Positions 35,693-45,324 of a stretch of 64,000 nucleotides of DNA are shown piece by piece. How positions within the stretch are numbered: position 1 is the first letter of the stretch; every line of letters begins with the position of its first letter. Made by a program: the position numbers and the translations under genes. The notes under the pieces are model-generated. The model ran no database searches, was not told the origin of the DNA, and saw nothing but the letters and a program-made list of their open reading frames with translations. Source of the DNA: Fen-1273 sp963837815 (GTDB taxonomy: Bacteria; Bacteroidota; Ignavibacteria; UBA10030; UBA6906); contig CAWIOS010000013.1 of assembly GCA_963837815.1 (NCBI GenBank), forward strand, positions 310,001-374,000. Direction: 5' to 3'.

Positions 35693-37042
35693 ATGGGCCT
35701 CCTACCGGATAAACCACTCACGCGCAATGTACTGAGGATTTCGGCGCCCGCCGTGGCCGGGCTCTCGGCACAGATGGTCGTGTCCGTGGTGGACACGGCG
35801 ATGGTCGGGAGGCTGGAGAACACGTCCGTCGTCCTGGCTGCGATGGGACTGGGCATGCTCGCCACGTGGGCCATCACGAGCGTGTTCTCAAGCCTCGCCA
35901 CCGGCACCCACGTCCTTGTCGCCCGGCGCACCGGTGAAAACGACCTCGTCGGGGCGGGGAGCGTGCTCAACAATTCCCTGCTCCTGGCGCTCGTCCTCGG
36001 GCTGGCTTTCGGCGCCCCCGGGTACTTCTTCTCCTACAACGTCATTGACTTCTTCTCGAGCGATCACGCGGTGGCGGTCGCCGGGACGGGATACATGCAG
36101 TGGCGCTTCGCCGGGCTCCTCTTCTTCCTTTTCGTCGTTTCCTACCGCGGGTTCTTCAACGGCATCGGCGACACGCAGGTGTTCATGTACTCGGCGATAA
36201 TCATCAACGTCACGAACATCGCGCTCAACTATGTGCTGATTTTCGGCGCTTTCGGCATCCGCCCGATGGGTCTCGCCGGGGCGGGCGCCTCCAACGCCAT
36301 AAGCAACGTCGTGGGGTGTCTCTTCTTCATGGGTGTAACTTTTCTCCGCCGGTATCGAACAAGATACAGGTACTATTCCCGCGTGAAGATCAGCAGGGAC
36401 CTGATCCGTCAGATTGTCAGGATCTCGACTCCCGTGTCGTTCCAGAACATCCTGATCCTGCTCGGTTTCCTCGTTTTTGTCTCGATCACCGGGATGATCG
36501 GCACCATACAACAGGCTGCGAGCCAGGTTGTCATCACGGCGCTTTTCATGTCCTTCCTCCCCTGTTTTGGATTCGGTGTGGGGGCGCAAACGCTTGTCGG
36601 CCAGAGCCTTGGGAACGGGAAACGCCAGCTTGCCCGGAGGTACGGACTTGAAGCCGCGCGGTTAGCGACCTACTTCACGATATTCCTCGGCGCCGTGTTC
36701 ATTCTTCTTCCCGACGCCGTCATCATCCTCATCACGACAAACCGCGAGGTGACCGAAATCGCCCGGCCGATTCTCCGTATCGCAGGAGCCGCGCAGGTCG
36801 TGTATGCTTCGGGCATCGTCCTTGCGCATGCGCTCCAGGCCGCCGGGGCGACGGTCTACGTGATGGTGATCGAAGTGCTGACGCACTGGGTTGTGTTCCT
36901 CCCCCTCTGCTACGTGCTCGGCGTCAGGCTGGGGTTCGGTCTCGCGGGAGCCTGGTGCGCACTCCCGGTATACATCACTTCGTATTCGCTGTTGATTTAC
37001 AGGAAGTACAGGAGCGATTCGTGGCTGACGATCACGATATGA
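35693..37042 (+). CDS. MATE-family multidrug/Na+ antiporter
   Basis: A 449-residue protein with about 12 membrane segments in two homologous halves. The N-terminal signature SAPAVAGLSAQMVVSVVDTAMVGRL and the second-half GFGVGAQTLVGQSLGNGKRQLA are characteristic of MATE exporters (NorM/DinF-type), which expel cationic compounds using Na+ or H+. Start ATG 35693 is chosen because the conserved N-terminus begins there; GTG 35639 is in frame but lies inside a 7-bp hairpin. It is 22 bases upstream of the phosphatase gene and may be part of that operon. Confidence 0.85.
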   Translation: MGLLPDKPLTRNVLRISAPAVAGLSAQMVVSVVDTAMVGRLENTSVVLAAMGLGMLATWAITSVFSSLATGTHVLVARRTGENDLVGAGSVLNNSLLLALVLGLAFGAPGYFFSYNVIDFFSSDHAVAVAGTGYMQWRFAGLLFFLFVVSYRGFFNGIGDTQVFMYSAIIINVTNIALNYVLIFGAFGIRPMGLAGAGASNAISNVVGCLFFMGVTFLRRYRTRYRYYSRVKISRDLIRQIVRISTPVSFQNILILLGFLVFVSITGMIGTIQQAASQVVITALFMSFLPCFGFGVGAQTLVGQSLGNGKRQLARRYGLEAARLATYFTIFLGAVFILLPDAVIILITTNREVTEIARPILRIAGAAQVVYASGIVLAHALQAAGATVYVMVIEVLTHWVVFLPLCYVLGVRLGFGLAGAWCALPVYITSYSLLIYRKYRSDSWLTITI

Positions 37043-37064
37043 TACCCCGGGGAGCCGCGGTTAC

Positions 37065-39179
37065 ATGAAACTCCGCAGGCTTTTCCTCCTGGGGGGGGCC
37101 TTTCTCCTTGTGATCTTCAAGTTCGCGCTCGACGTCGTGGAAAAGAACGTCGAGCTCGACCTGATGGGGTTCGGGCTGATCCGCGAGCTGCTGATCATCG
37201 CGTCCCTGTCGCTTCTCTACGTCGTCATCGACACACTGGCTTCGCGGCGGGAGAGCACGCCCCTCAGGAAGCTCGGGGTCGTCCTCATCGCGATGTGTGC
37301 GATGATCCTCATTTCCATCGGATTGTCGGTGTCGGGGGTCGGCGGGTTTGACTCGAAGAACCAGGCGCTGGTTCCCCTGGACTACCCGAGCATCTTCCTC
37401 GCGTCGCTCGCCGCGATTGCTTTCGGGATATTCTCCATCGTCGTGTTCCGGCTGCTGCGGGATCTCATCCTCATCAACCGCAAGCCCGCCGCGCGGCGCA
37501 ACTGGCTGATCTTCTCCGCGCTCCTCCTGGGGACGTCCCTCTCGTGCCTGACGTCGCGCCCGCTGGATTCCTCGGTGGCAACGGCGATCCTGTTCGGCTT
37601 TTCGATCCTGTTCGCGGTCATGAATTCGTTCCGCCTTCCATGGATCGTCTACCTGACGAAGCGGGAAAAGCTCTTCAGTCTGGCGTGCGGATTCTTCCTC
37701 TTCGGAGGGTTCACCGCGCTTGCGGTCCAGATCGGCAGCAGTTCGCTTCTGAGGAAATCGCTCCTGTATTATTCGCACCCGCTGTTCCAGTTCATACAGC
37801 TCGTGGCGATCTTCGGGGCGCTCTACGCGGGGATGGCGTTCGTGAGCACGCTCTTCCACCTGCCGACGGCGGAAGCGTTCGACAGGAAGCGCTCCGAGGT
37901 GTCGTCGCTCCATACGCTGAGCAAGCTTGTGACGCAGGTCTTCGATTTCAACGAGCTCGTGGACAACGTGACGTCCATGACCCTGCAGGTCGTCGGCGCC
38001 TCGAGCTGCTGGCTGGAAATCATCACGGCGGCCCGGACGGAGGACGGCGGGGAGCCTTCCGACGACGGCTCCTACGCCGTCCACGTGGCGGCAATGAAGA
38101 ACATCGCGCAGGAGGAGATCGACATGCTCGTGTCGGCGGAACGCCGCGGGATCCGCGACACCGTCGTCAACGAGCGGAAAGCGATCGTCGTGGACGACAT
38201 CGAACACGACGCCCGGTTTGTCCACCTGAGGAAGCGGCGCGGGGTGGCCGGCTCGCTCGTCGTTGTCCCCCTTGTCGCGCACACGGGGCTCGCCGGAATC
38301 CTGTACGCGACGAAGAAGGAGTCATTCGGCTTCGTCCGGGACGACGTGGACGCGATCTCGGCGTTCGCCGACCAGGCGACCGTCGCCATCGAGAACTCGC
38401 GGCTCATCAGGGAGTCGCTGGAAAAAGAGCGGCTCTACAGGGAGATGCTTGTCGCGCAGGAGATGCAGAAGCGGCTCCTTCCGCAGCATGTGCCCGCGGC
38501 GCCTACGATCGATCTCGACGCGATGTCGACGCCGGCGTTCGAGGTGGGGGGGGACTACTACGATTTCATGGAACTCGGCGAGGGGAGGATCGGGATTGCC
38601 GTCGGGGACGTGTCGGGCAAGGGGGTTTCTGCGGCGTTCTACATGTCGGAAATGAAGGGGATCTTCCAGGCGCTCGGGAGGATCTGCGCATCGCCGAAGG
38701 AGTTCATGGTCAAAGCCAACGAGGCGCTCGCCGATTCTATTGACAAGCACTCGTTCGTTAGCTTAATTTACGCAATCCTGGATTCCCGCTCGGGGCGACT
38801 CACCGTCGCGCGGGCGGGACATTGCCCCATGCTGCACATCAGCGGGGAGAAGGTGGCCTACGTCCGGCCGAACGGGCTGGGCATGGGACTGAGTCGCGGG
38901 CAGACGTTCGACGACGCCATCCAGGAGGAAGTCATCACGCTTGTCGCCGGTGACGTCTGCGTGCTGTACACCGACGGCGTAACGGAGGCGCGGTGCGGGG
39001 ATGACGAGTTCGGTTACGAGCGCCTGATGGAAGCGGCGAGGGGGGCCAGGGAAAAGACCGCGGCCGGCATCAAAGAGGAAATCCTGGAGGCCGTGAGCCG
39101 ATTCACGGAGCAGCGGGCGAACGACGACGACCTGACGCTCGTCGTCTTGAAATGGAACGGAGCCGAGAGGCGCGGTTAA
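37065..39179 (+). CDS. Membrane PP2C/SpoIIE-type serine phosphatase with GAF domain
   Basis: A 704-residue protein. The first ~270 residues hold about seven hydrophobic segments. A GAF domain follows (~290-455; VVGASSCWLEIITAA, ADQATVAIENSRLI), then a short coiled linker (SLEKERLYREMLVAQEMQ) and a SpoIIE/RsbU phosphatase domain with intact metal-binding motifs: GGDYYDFMEL, GIAVGDVSGKG, ARAGHCPMLH, VLYTDGVTEAR and NDDDLTLVVL. It should dephosphorylate a STAS-domain antagonist such as the one encoded next, in response to a membrane or GAF-sensed signal. GGGGAG precedes the ATG. Confidence 0.9.
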   Translation: MKLRRLFLLGGAFLLVIFKFALDVVEKNVELDLMGFGLIRELLIIASLSLLYVVIDTLASRRESTPLRKLGVVLIAMCAMILISIGLSVSGVGGFDSKNQALVPLDYPSIFLASLAAIAFGIFSIVVFRLLRDLILINRKPAARRNWLIFSALLLGTSLSCLTSRPLDSSVATAILFGFSILFAVMNSFRLPWIVYLTKREKLFSLACGFFLFGGFTALAVQIGSSSLLRKSLLYYSHPLFQFIQLVAIFGALYAGMAFVSTLFHLPTAEAFDRKRSEVSSLHTLSKLVTQVFDFNELVDNVTSMTLQVVGASSCWLEIITAARTEDGGEPSDDGSYAVHVAAMKNIAQEEIDMLVSAERRGIRDTVVNERKAIVVDDIEHDARFVHLRKRRGVAGSLVVVPLVAHTGLAGILYATKKESFGFVRDDVDAISAFADQATVAIENSRLIRESLEKERLYREMLVAQEMQKRLLPQHVPAAPTIDLDAMSTPAFEVGGDYYDFMELGEGRIGIAVGDVSGKGVSAAFYMSEMKGIFQALGRICASPKEFMVKANEALADSIDKHSFVSLIYAILDSRSGRLTVARAGHCPMLHISGEKVAYVRPNGLGMGLSRGQTFDDAIQEEVITLVAGDVCVLYTDGVTEARCGDDEFGYERLMEAARGAREKTAAGIKEEILEAVSRFTEQRANDDDLTLVVLKWNGAERRG

Positions 39180-39207
39180 CGCGCGATTTGAAACCGGAGG
39201 ACCATCG

Positions 39208-39564
39208 ATGAGTGAATTCAAGATAGGACAACGCGAGGCGGAGAACATCAGCATACTCGAGCTCAAGGGCTACCTTGATGCCCACACGGCGCCGAAGCTG
39301 GAGGAGGCGTTTCAGAACCTCCTCAAAAGCCAGAAGTACCGGATCGTTGTCAACTGCAGGGACCTGTCCTATATCAGCAGCGCGGGACTCGGCGTCTTCA
39401 TGGCGTTCATCGAGGACGTGCGCAACAACAAGGGGGACATCAAGCTCACGAACATGTCGCCGAAAGTGTACAACGTCTTCGACCTGCTGGGATTCCCCCT
39501 GCTGTACGAGATATTCAAGGAGGAGAAGGAAGCGGTTACCCGGTTTTTCGACAGGGCCAAGTAG
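39208..39564 (+). CDS. STAS-domain anti-sigma-factor antagonist (SpoIIAA/RsbV-like)
   Basis: A 118-residue single STAS domain. The phosphorylatable serine lies in the conserved YISSAGLGVF loop (S57/S58). The preceding ELKGYLDAHTAPKLEEAF strand-helix is typical. A clear GGAGG site lies eight to nine bases upstream of the ATG. In partner switching the unphosphorylated STAS protein binds the HATPase kinase and frees its target. It is flanked by a phosphatase and the kinase, all on one strand with short gaps. Confidence 0.92.
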   Translation: MSEFKIGQREAENISILELKGYLDAHTAPKLEEAFQNLLKSQKYRIVVNCRDLSYISSAGLGVFMAFIEDVRNNKGDIKLTNMSPKVYNVFDLLGFPLLYEIFKEEKEAVTRFFDRAK

Positions 39565-39567
39565 CGC

Positions 39568-39987
39568 GTGAAGACCTCGAGCATAAAGGTCGAGAGCCGG
39601 ACGGAACGGCTCATTGCCGTCCGTGATTTCGTCTCGGAGGCTGCGCGGACCTTCGGGTTCGGCGACGAGGACATCAGCAAGATCGCCCTCGCCGTCGACG
39701 AAGCCTGCACCAACATCATCAAGCACGCGTACCGGTCCGACCCGACGAAGATCATCCAGGTGAACGTCAGCGCGGAGAACGGAACATTTGTCGTGGCGAT
39801 ACGGGACGAAGGGATGCGCTTCAATCCCGTGCAGGTGCAGCCGCCGGACATGAAGGAGTACCTCACGCATTTCCGGCGGGGAGGCCTGGGGGTGTATCTC
39901 ATGAAATCCCTCATGGACAGAGTGGAGTATGCCGTCGTTCCGGGCAATGCAAACGAGGTCCGCCTGATCAAATACCTTCCCCGGTAA
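39568..39987 (+). CDS. Anti-sigma-factor serine kinase (SpoIIAB/RsbW-like HATPase)
   Basis: A 139-residue GHKL-type ATPase. The N box is DEACTNIIKHAY (E45, N49), the G1 box IRDEGMRF and the G2 box GGLGVYLMKSLMD. It starts at GTG 39568, three bases after the STAS stop. Such kinases phosphorylate the STAS partner and bind either it or a target protein. No sigma factor is encoded nearby, so the target may be a distant sigma factor or another effector. Confidence 0.92.
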   Translation: MKTSSIKVESRTERLIAVRDFVSEAARTFGFGDEDISKIALAVDEACTNIIKHAYRSDPTKIIQVNVSAENGTFVVAIRDEGMRFNPVQVQPPDMKEYLTHFRRGGLGVYLMKSLMDRVEYAVVPGNANEVRLIKYLPR

Positions 39988-39996
39988 TCCCCCCCC

Positions 39997-41748
39997 ATGG
40001 CACGACCCCGCAGTGCTTCTCCGAAAGCGGCCGCGGCCGAATCGTACGAAAGCAGGTTTGAAAGCGCGGCGCTCTTCGAATTCAGCACCGTCATCAACTC
40101 TTCGCTGGAACTCCCGTTCATCCTGAGCCACATCCTCCTCACGATCATGGGAAAGATCCTCGCGACCCGGGGCATGGTCATGCTCACGCGGTCGAAGGGG
40201 GAGTACGCCGTGGAGATGGTGAAGGGCTTCCCCCCGCAGCTTCAGGGGACCGGGGTCAGGCTGGGCGCCGTGCCGAAGACCGCGTTCGACATCGGGGCGC
40301 TTGACGCCCGCCGCCACGCATGGGTGAAGTTCTTCCGGGAGCAGGGGGTGACGCTCGTCCTCCCTCTGGTCATCGCGGACAGGACGATCGGGGTGCTCGC
40401 CTTCGGCGGGCGGGTTGCACGGGAAAAGCTCTCGGCAAGGGAGGCGACCTATCTCCGGTCGCTGGCGAACATCTCCGCGACGGCAATTGAAAAGGCGAAG
40501 ACGATAGACGAGCTCCAGCGCGTCAACAGGCAGCTCGACCAGAAGATCCAGGACCTGAACACCCTGTTCGAAACCGGTAAGGAATTCAGCGCGCTTCTCG
40601 ATCCCGAGAGGCAGGTCAGGCTCCTCGAGCTTTCCCTCCTGGGCAGGTTCCTTCCCGGCCGCTACATCATCGGTCTCCGTGACGGCGCGGACATGAGGAT
40701 CGTGGCGTCGAAGACCTCCGGTCAGACGCCGCAGGGTGAGCTCCTTGCCTCGCTCGCGCGGATCAACGCGCCGGTGCGGGTCGCGGACATGGTCGTCGAA
40801 GGGACCGTCGACGCGCGCGCCGCCCTGGCCGCGCTCGGAATCACCGTCGTGGTCCCGATACGGCTGCAGGGAGAATCCCGCGGGCAGATTCTTCTGGGTG
40901 AAAAGATGAGCAGGGAGGCCTTCAGCCAGGCCGACCTGGAATTCGTCTCCTCGATCGGGAACCTGGCGATCATCTCGCTGGAGAACGCCCGGCTCTTCAA
41001 GGAGGCGATTGAAAAGCAGAAAATGGAAGACGAACTTCTCATCGCGCGCGAGATCCAGAAGGGACTCCTGCCGAGCGTGCTCCCCGACGTCCCCGGGTTC
41101 CGGATGGCGGCCGCGAACATCTCCTCCAAGCAGGTGGGGGGTGATTACTACGACGTTCTCGGGCTCCCGGACGGCAGTTTCATCATCGCCATCGGGGACG
41201 TCTCGGGCAAAGGGTCTCCCGCCGCCCTCCTGATGGCGAACCTGCAGGCGACGATACGCGCGCTCGTGCCGCTCAACCTGGATCTCGCCGAGCTCACCGG
41301 GCGCGTGAACGACCTCATGTGCGAGAACACGGGGGGGAACAAGTTCGTCACGTTCTTCTGGGGGACGATCGACAGTTCCCGGAAGTCGCTGTCGTACGTC
41401 AACGCGGGGCACAACTATCCCTACCTCCTTCACGCCGACGGGTCGATGGAGCGGCTTGACAGGGGGGGGATGATCCTCGGCGTCATGAAGACCACCGTCC
41501 CCTACGACGGGGGGGTCGTAGAGTGCAGGAGCGGTGACACGCTTGTTCTCTTCACGGACGGCGTGAGCGAAGCGATGAGCACGCGCCAGGAGGAGTACGG
41601 GGAAGAGCGGCTCGAGCGGGCGCTGAGGAACGCGCTCTCCGGGACGGCGCAGGAGATCCTCGATGCGGTCCACCGCGATGTGCTCGCGCATACGCAGGGG
41701 GCGTCGCAGTCCGACGACATCACGATGATGGTCGTCAAATTCCTCTGA
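39997..41748 (+). CDS. Soluble PP2C/SpoIIE-type phosphatase with two GAF-like domains
   Basis: A 583-residue protein with no membrane segment. Two GAF-like sensor domains (~20-165 and ~190-335; ANISATAIEKAKTI, SSIGNLAIISLENARLF) precede a linker and the SpoIIE-type catalytic domain: GGDYYDVLGL, AIGDVSGKGSPAA, VNAGHNYPYLL, VLFTDGVSEAM and SDDITMMVVKF. The metal-binding Asp residues are all kept. With the membrane phosphatase upstream, the module offers two inputs (membrane-linked and cytoplasmic) onto one STAS protein. Confidence 0.9.
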   Translation: MARPRSASPKAAAAESYESRFESAALFEFSTVINSSLELPFILSHILLTIMGKILATRGMVMLTRSKGEYAVEMVKGFPPQLQGTGVRLGAVPKTAFDIGALDARRHAWVKFFREQGVTLVLPLVIADRTIGVLAFGGRVAREKLSAREATYLRSLANISATAIEKAKTIDELQRVNRQLDQKIQDLNTLFETGKEFSALLDPERQVRLLELSLLGRFLPGRYIIGLRDGADMRIVASKTSGQTPQGELLASLARINAPVRVADMVVEGTVDARAALAALGITVVVPIRLQGESRGQILLGEKMSREAFSQADLEFVSSIGNLAIISLENARLFKEAIEKQKMEDELLIAREIQKGLLPSVLPDVPGFRMAAANISSKQVGGDYYDVLGLPDGSFIIAIGDVSGKGSPAALLMANLQATIRALVPLNLDLAELTGRVNDLMCENTGGNKFVTFFWGTIDSSRKSLSYVNAGHNYPYLLHADGSMERLDRGGMILGVMKTTVPYDGGVVECRSGDTLVLFTDGVSEAMSTRQEEYGEERLERALRNALSGTAQEILDAVHRDVLAHTQGASQSDDITMMVVKFL

Positions 41749-41773
41749 GGAGCCGCTCCGTTGCGGCCCTCCG

Positions 41774-41804
41774 TTGCATTCTTCGCTTCGAATCGTTAAC
41801 TTCT
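41774..41804 (+). promoter_or_regulatory. Candidate promoter TTG-N20-TAACTTCT upstream of the recombinase-like gene
   Basis: TTG at 41774-41776, a 20-base spacer and TAACTTCT at 41797-41804. The ATG lies 13 bases after the box, leaving a very short 5' leader. Confidence 0.4.
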
Positions 41805-41817
41805 GTTATTGCACTCC

Positions 41818-42738
41818 ATGGCCCGCACCTTCCATACGCGCTCGGGGCTCCCTCCCGGATCCCTGGCGAAGCACTATGACGGATTCCTGGCAAGCCTTCG
41901 GCGCGTGCGCCCCGAGACCCGCGGCACGTACGGCAGGGCGCTCAGGGAGTTCGTCCGCTGGTTCCCGCCCGATCGGGGGGAGAGGATCACCACCGCCGAC
42001 GTCGAGCGCTACAAAAAGCACCTGACGACCCGGAAGCGGCTGAGCGCGGTCTCGGTCTCCACCTACCTTACCGCCCTGCGCCGGTTCTGCGGGTATCTGG
42101 TCCGAAGGAAGGTCATACGGGAGAACCCCGCCCTTCCCGTGGGCGGGAACAGCCGGCCGAGAGTCCATTCACGGGCCGCGCTGACATGCTCCGAGGTCGA
42201 AATACTGCTTTCGGTCGTCGACCGCTCTGATGAACGGGGTCTGCGTGACTATGCGTTCATCAAGCTGATGCTCGGATCCGCCCTGTCCGAGATCGAGATC
42301 ATCAGGGCGGACGCGGGTGACCGCATCGCGGGCCCGTCGGAGGTGAAACTCCGCGTGCAGGGGAAAGGGCGGACCCGGAAGGATCAGGCCGTCCTGCTCG
42401 CGCCTGACGTCGCCGCCGCGCTCGATGCGTACCTCCTTGCCCGTCCGGGGCTCGCTTCCGGTGATCCGCTGTTTGCAAGCGCAGGCAACCGGACGCGGGG
42501 TGAGAGGATGACGACGCGCGGAGTGCGCGACAGGGTGTCCCATTACCTCGTGCGTGCGGGCTTGAAAGGGGACGGACCGAGGCGGATCTCCCCTTATTCG
42601 CTCCGGCACACCGCTGCGCTCCTCATGGCGCGGGAAGGTGCCACCGCGGACGAAATCCGCGACCGCATGCGCCTGGGAAGCCTGGCCACGGCGATGCTGT
42701 ATATCAATCAGTCCAGGGAACAACTTTCCGGATCGTAA
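41818..42738 (+). CDS. Tyrosine-recombinase-fold protein (XerC/D-like) lacking several catalytic residues
   Basis: A 306-residue protein with a SAM-like core-binding domain (~15-105; YDGFLASLRRVRPETRGTYG) and a phage-integrase-type C-terminal domain. The usual box I GLRxSE reads SALSE (154-158), so the first catalytic Arg is missing. K183 (QGKG) is present. Box II reads SPYSLRHTAA, with Tyr260 for His but Arg263 kept. The G-H/W position is G287-S288. Tyr295 remains in AMLYIN. With Arg-I and two His/Trp positions lost it may bind DNA without recombining it. It stands alone just upstream of leuS, with no element boundaries visible. ATG 41818 is preferred over TTG 41809. Confidence 0.75.
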   Translation: MARTFHTRSGLPPGSLAKHYDGFLASLRRVRPETRGTYGRALREFVRWFPPDRGERITTADVERYKKHLTTRKRLSAVSVSTYLTALRRFCGYLVRRKVIRENPALPVGGNSRPRVHSRAALTCSEVEILLSVVDRSDERGLRDYAFIKLMLGSALSEIEIIRADAGDRIAGPSEVKLRVQGKGRTRKDQAVLLAPDVAAALDAYLLARPGLASGDPLFASAGNRTRGERMTTRGVRDRVSHYLVRAGLKGDGPRRISPYSLRHTAALLMAREGATADEIRDRMRLGSLATAMLYINQSREQLSGS

Positions 42739-42740
42739 GG

Positions 42741-45321
42741 ATGCCTTATCCATTTTCGACAATCGAGCCGCACTGGCAGAAGTACTGGGAAGATCACGGC
42801 ACGTTCCGCGCGGAGGACAATCCGGCGAAGCCCAAGGCGTACATCCTCGATATGTATCCCTATCCTTCCGGCGCGGGGCTGCACGTCGGGCATCCCGAAG
42901 GCTACACGGCGACGGACATTCTGTCGAGGTTCCGGAGGATGCAGGGGTACAGCGTGCTCCACCCCATGGGATGGGATGCGTTCGGACTTCCCGCGGAGCG
43001 CTACGCGATGCAGACGAACGTCCACCCCCGCATCACGACGGAGCAGAACATTGCAACGTTCCGGCGCCAGATCAGGATGCTGGGGCTCAGCTATGACTGG
43101 TCACGGGAGGTCGATACGACCGACCCCGGATATTACCGCTGGACACAGTGGATATTCCTGCGGATGTACGATTCGTGGTTCGATCCCCGCATACGCCCGC
43201 GCCGTGCCGGTCGCGTCCCTTGTCAGGGAATTCGACGAAAAGGGGTCCGCCGGATTGCCGGCCGCCGGGGAATTCTCTCCCGGGGAGTGGCGCGCCATGG
43301 GTCCGGTCCGGCGGCAGGAGATCCTCTCCCGGTTCCGTCTCGCCTACGTTGCGGAGATCCCTGTCAACTGGTGTGAAGGACTCGGTACCGTCCTTGCAAA
43401 CGAGGAAGTGGCGGAGTGGTCGGAAAAAGGATACACGGTCGAGCGCCGGCCGATGAAACAATGGATGATGCGGATTACGGCGTACGCCGACAGGCTCCTC
43501 GATGATCTCGCCGACCTGGACTGGCCCTCGTCGACGCTTGAGCAGCAGAGGAACTGGATCGGCCGCTCGGAAGGGGCGGAAATCTCCTTTCCGCTCCCCG
43601 GCGCGGGGGGGGACATCAGGGTCTTCACGACGCGGCCGGACACGATATTCGGCGCCACGTACATGGTCCTTGCTCCCGAGCATCCCCTTGTGCCGTCGCT
43701 GACGGACGGGGCGATGCGGGATGCCGTTGAGTCGTACCGGGCGAGTGCACGACTGAAGAGCGACATGGAGCGGGGAGCCGAAGTCGAAAAAACGGGCGTC
43801 TTCACCGGCGGCTTTGCAATCAACCCCGCGACCGGGAGAAAGATCCCCGTCTGGATCGCGGACTACGTCCTTGCGGGATACGGGACGGGGGCCATCATGG
43901 CAGTCCCGGCGCATGATGAGAGAGACCATGAATTTGCGTTGAAATACTCGCTCCCCGTTGTGTCCGTGGTCAGGGGAGGGGAGACCGACGAATCCGCTTT
44001 CACGGGAGACGGCGTGGCGGTGAATTCGTCCAACGGCGAAATCTCGCTCGACGGCCTCCCCACGGCGGATGCGAAAAAGGCGATCGTCCGGTGGCTCGAA
44101 TCAAAACACCTCGGGATCGGTGCGGTGCAGTTCAAGCTCCGCGACTGGCTGTTTGCGCGCCAGAGGTACTGGGGTGAGCCGATTCCCATCATTCATTATG
44201 AAGACGGGACAATGGAGCCTCTTCCGGAGAGCGCTCTCCCCCTCCTCCTTCCGGATCTGAAAAAATTCCAGCCGAGCGGCACGACCGAATCTCCTCTCTC
44301 CCTTGCGACGGACTGGGTGAACGTCGTCGACCCGGTCACAGGACGCCGGGGGAGGCGTGAGACGAATACAATGCCCCAGTGGGCAGGGTCCTGCTGGTAC
44401 TTCCTCAGGTTTATCAGCCCGAAGGACGACCGGGCATTCTGCGATCCGAATCTGGAGAAGCTCTGGATGCCGGTTGATCTCTACATCGGGGGCTCGGAGC
44501 ACACCGTGCTCCACCTCATGTACTCGAGATTCTGGCACAAGGTCCTCTATGATCTGGGCTATGTGAGCACAAAAGAGCCCTTTTCGAAGCTCCGGCACCA
44601 GGGGGTGATACTCGGGGAGGACTCAAGGAAAATGTCGAAATCGCGCGGGAATGTCGTCAATCCGGACGAAGTGGTCAAGCTGTATGGAGCGGATTCACTC
44701 AGGCTGTTTGAAATGTTCATGGGGCCGCTGGAAGAGATGAAACCCTGGAGCATGAGGGGGGTTGAAGGTGTATACAGGTTCCTGAACCGCGTCTGGCGTC
44801 TCTTTATAAGAGAGGATGACACGCTTGATCCGAATCTTCAGACTATTCCCATAACACTGCAGATGGAAAGCAGTTACCACTTTACGATAAAGAAGATTGG
44901 GGATGATATCGAGGCCCTGAGATTCAACACCGCGATATCACAGATGATGATATTCGTGAACGAGGTGATGAAATCGGATGCCCGGCCCCGCCAGCTCCTC
45001 GAGCCGTTCGTGCTTCTTCTTTCGCCGTTTGCCCCTCACATCGCCGAAGAGCTCTGGCACAGGCTCGGTCATGCACAGACGCTGGCGTACGAGCCCTGGC
45101 CGTCCTACGATCCCGCCATGCTCCGCAAATCGGAGGTCGAGATCGTTGTCCAGGTGAACGGGAAACTCCGATCGAAGCTCACCGTTCCTGCGGACACGCC
45201 GGAGGCGGCACTCGAATCGCTCGCCCTTGCTGATCCGGACGTTCAGAGGCACCTGGAAGGGAAGAAGCCTCTCAAGGCAATTGTCGTAAAGAACAGGCTT
45301 GTCAACCTCGTGGTGAAATGA
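42741..45321 (+). CDS. leuS: Leucyl-tRNA synthetase, frameshifted by one extra C at 43185-43188
   Basis: A full-length class I leucyl-tRNA synthetase (about 859 residues once corrected, the normal size). The HIGH-type motif is YPSGAGLHVGHPEGY, the editing domain follows (TTRPDTIFGATYMVLAPEHP, MAVPAHDERDHEFA), KMSKS appears as SRKMSKSRGN, and the C-terminus is the usual VQVNGKLRSKLTVPAD. The first 148 residues are in one frame (to WFDP at 43187). The rest is in the next frame (AYARAVPVASLVREF). Removing one C from the run at 43185-43188 joins them cleanly. Since leuS is essential, an assembly or sequencing error is the simplest explanation. It starts two bases after the recombinase-like gene. 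Confidence 0.92.
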
Positions 45322-45324
45322 ACA

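Noticed and set aside
37544..38743. Long open frame (about 400 codons) overlapping the membrane phosphatase gene in another frame.
   Set aside because: Arg/Gly/Pro-rich composition without domains, typical of shadow frames in GC-rich coding DNA; the phosphatase frame has complete motifs.
41818..42738. The recombinase-like gene as evidence of an integrated mobile element.
   Set aside because: No attachment-site repeats, no tRNA junction, no phage or transposon genes, and no change in base composition nearby. Catalytic residues are also missing.
42976..45321. A 781-residue protein with its own ATG inside leuS.
   Set aside because: It is the LeuS remainder after the frameshift; the first ~70 residues are out-of-frame translation of the HIGH-domain region.
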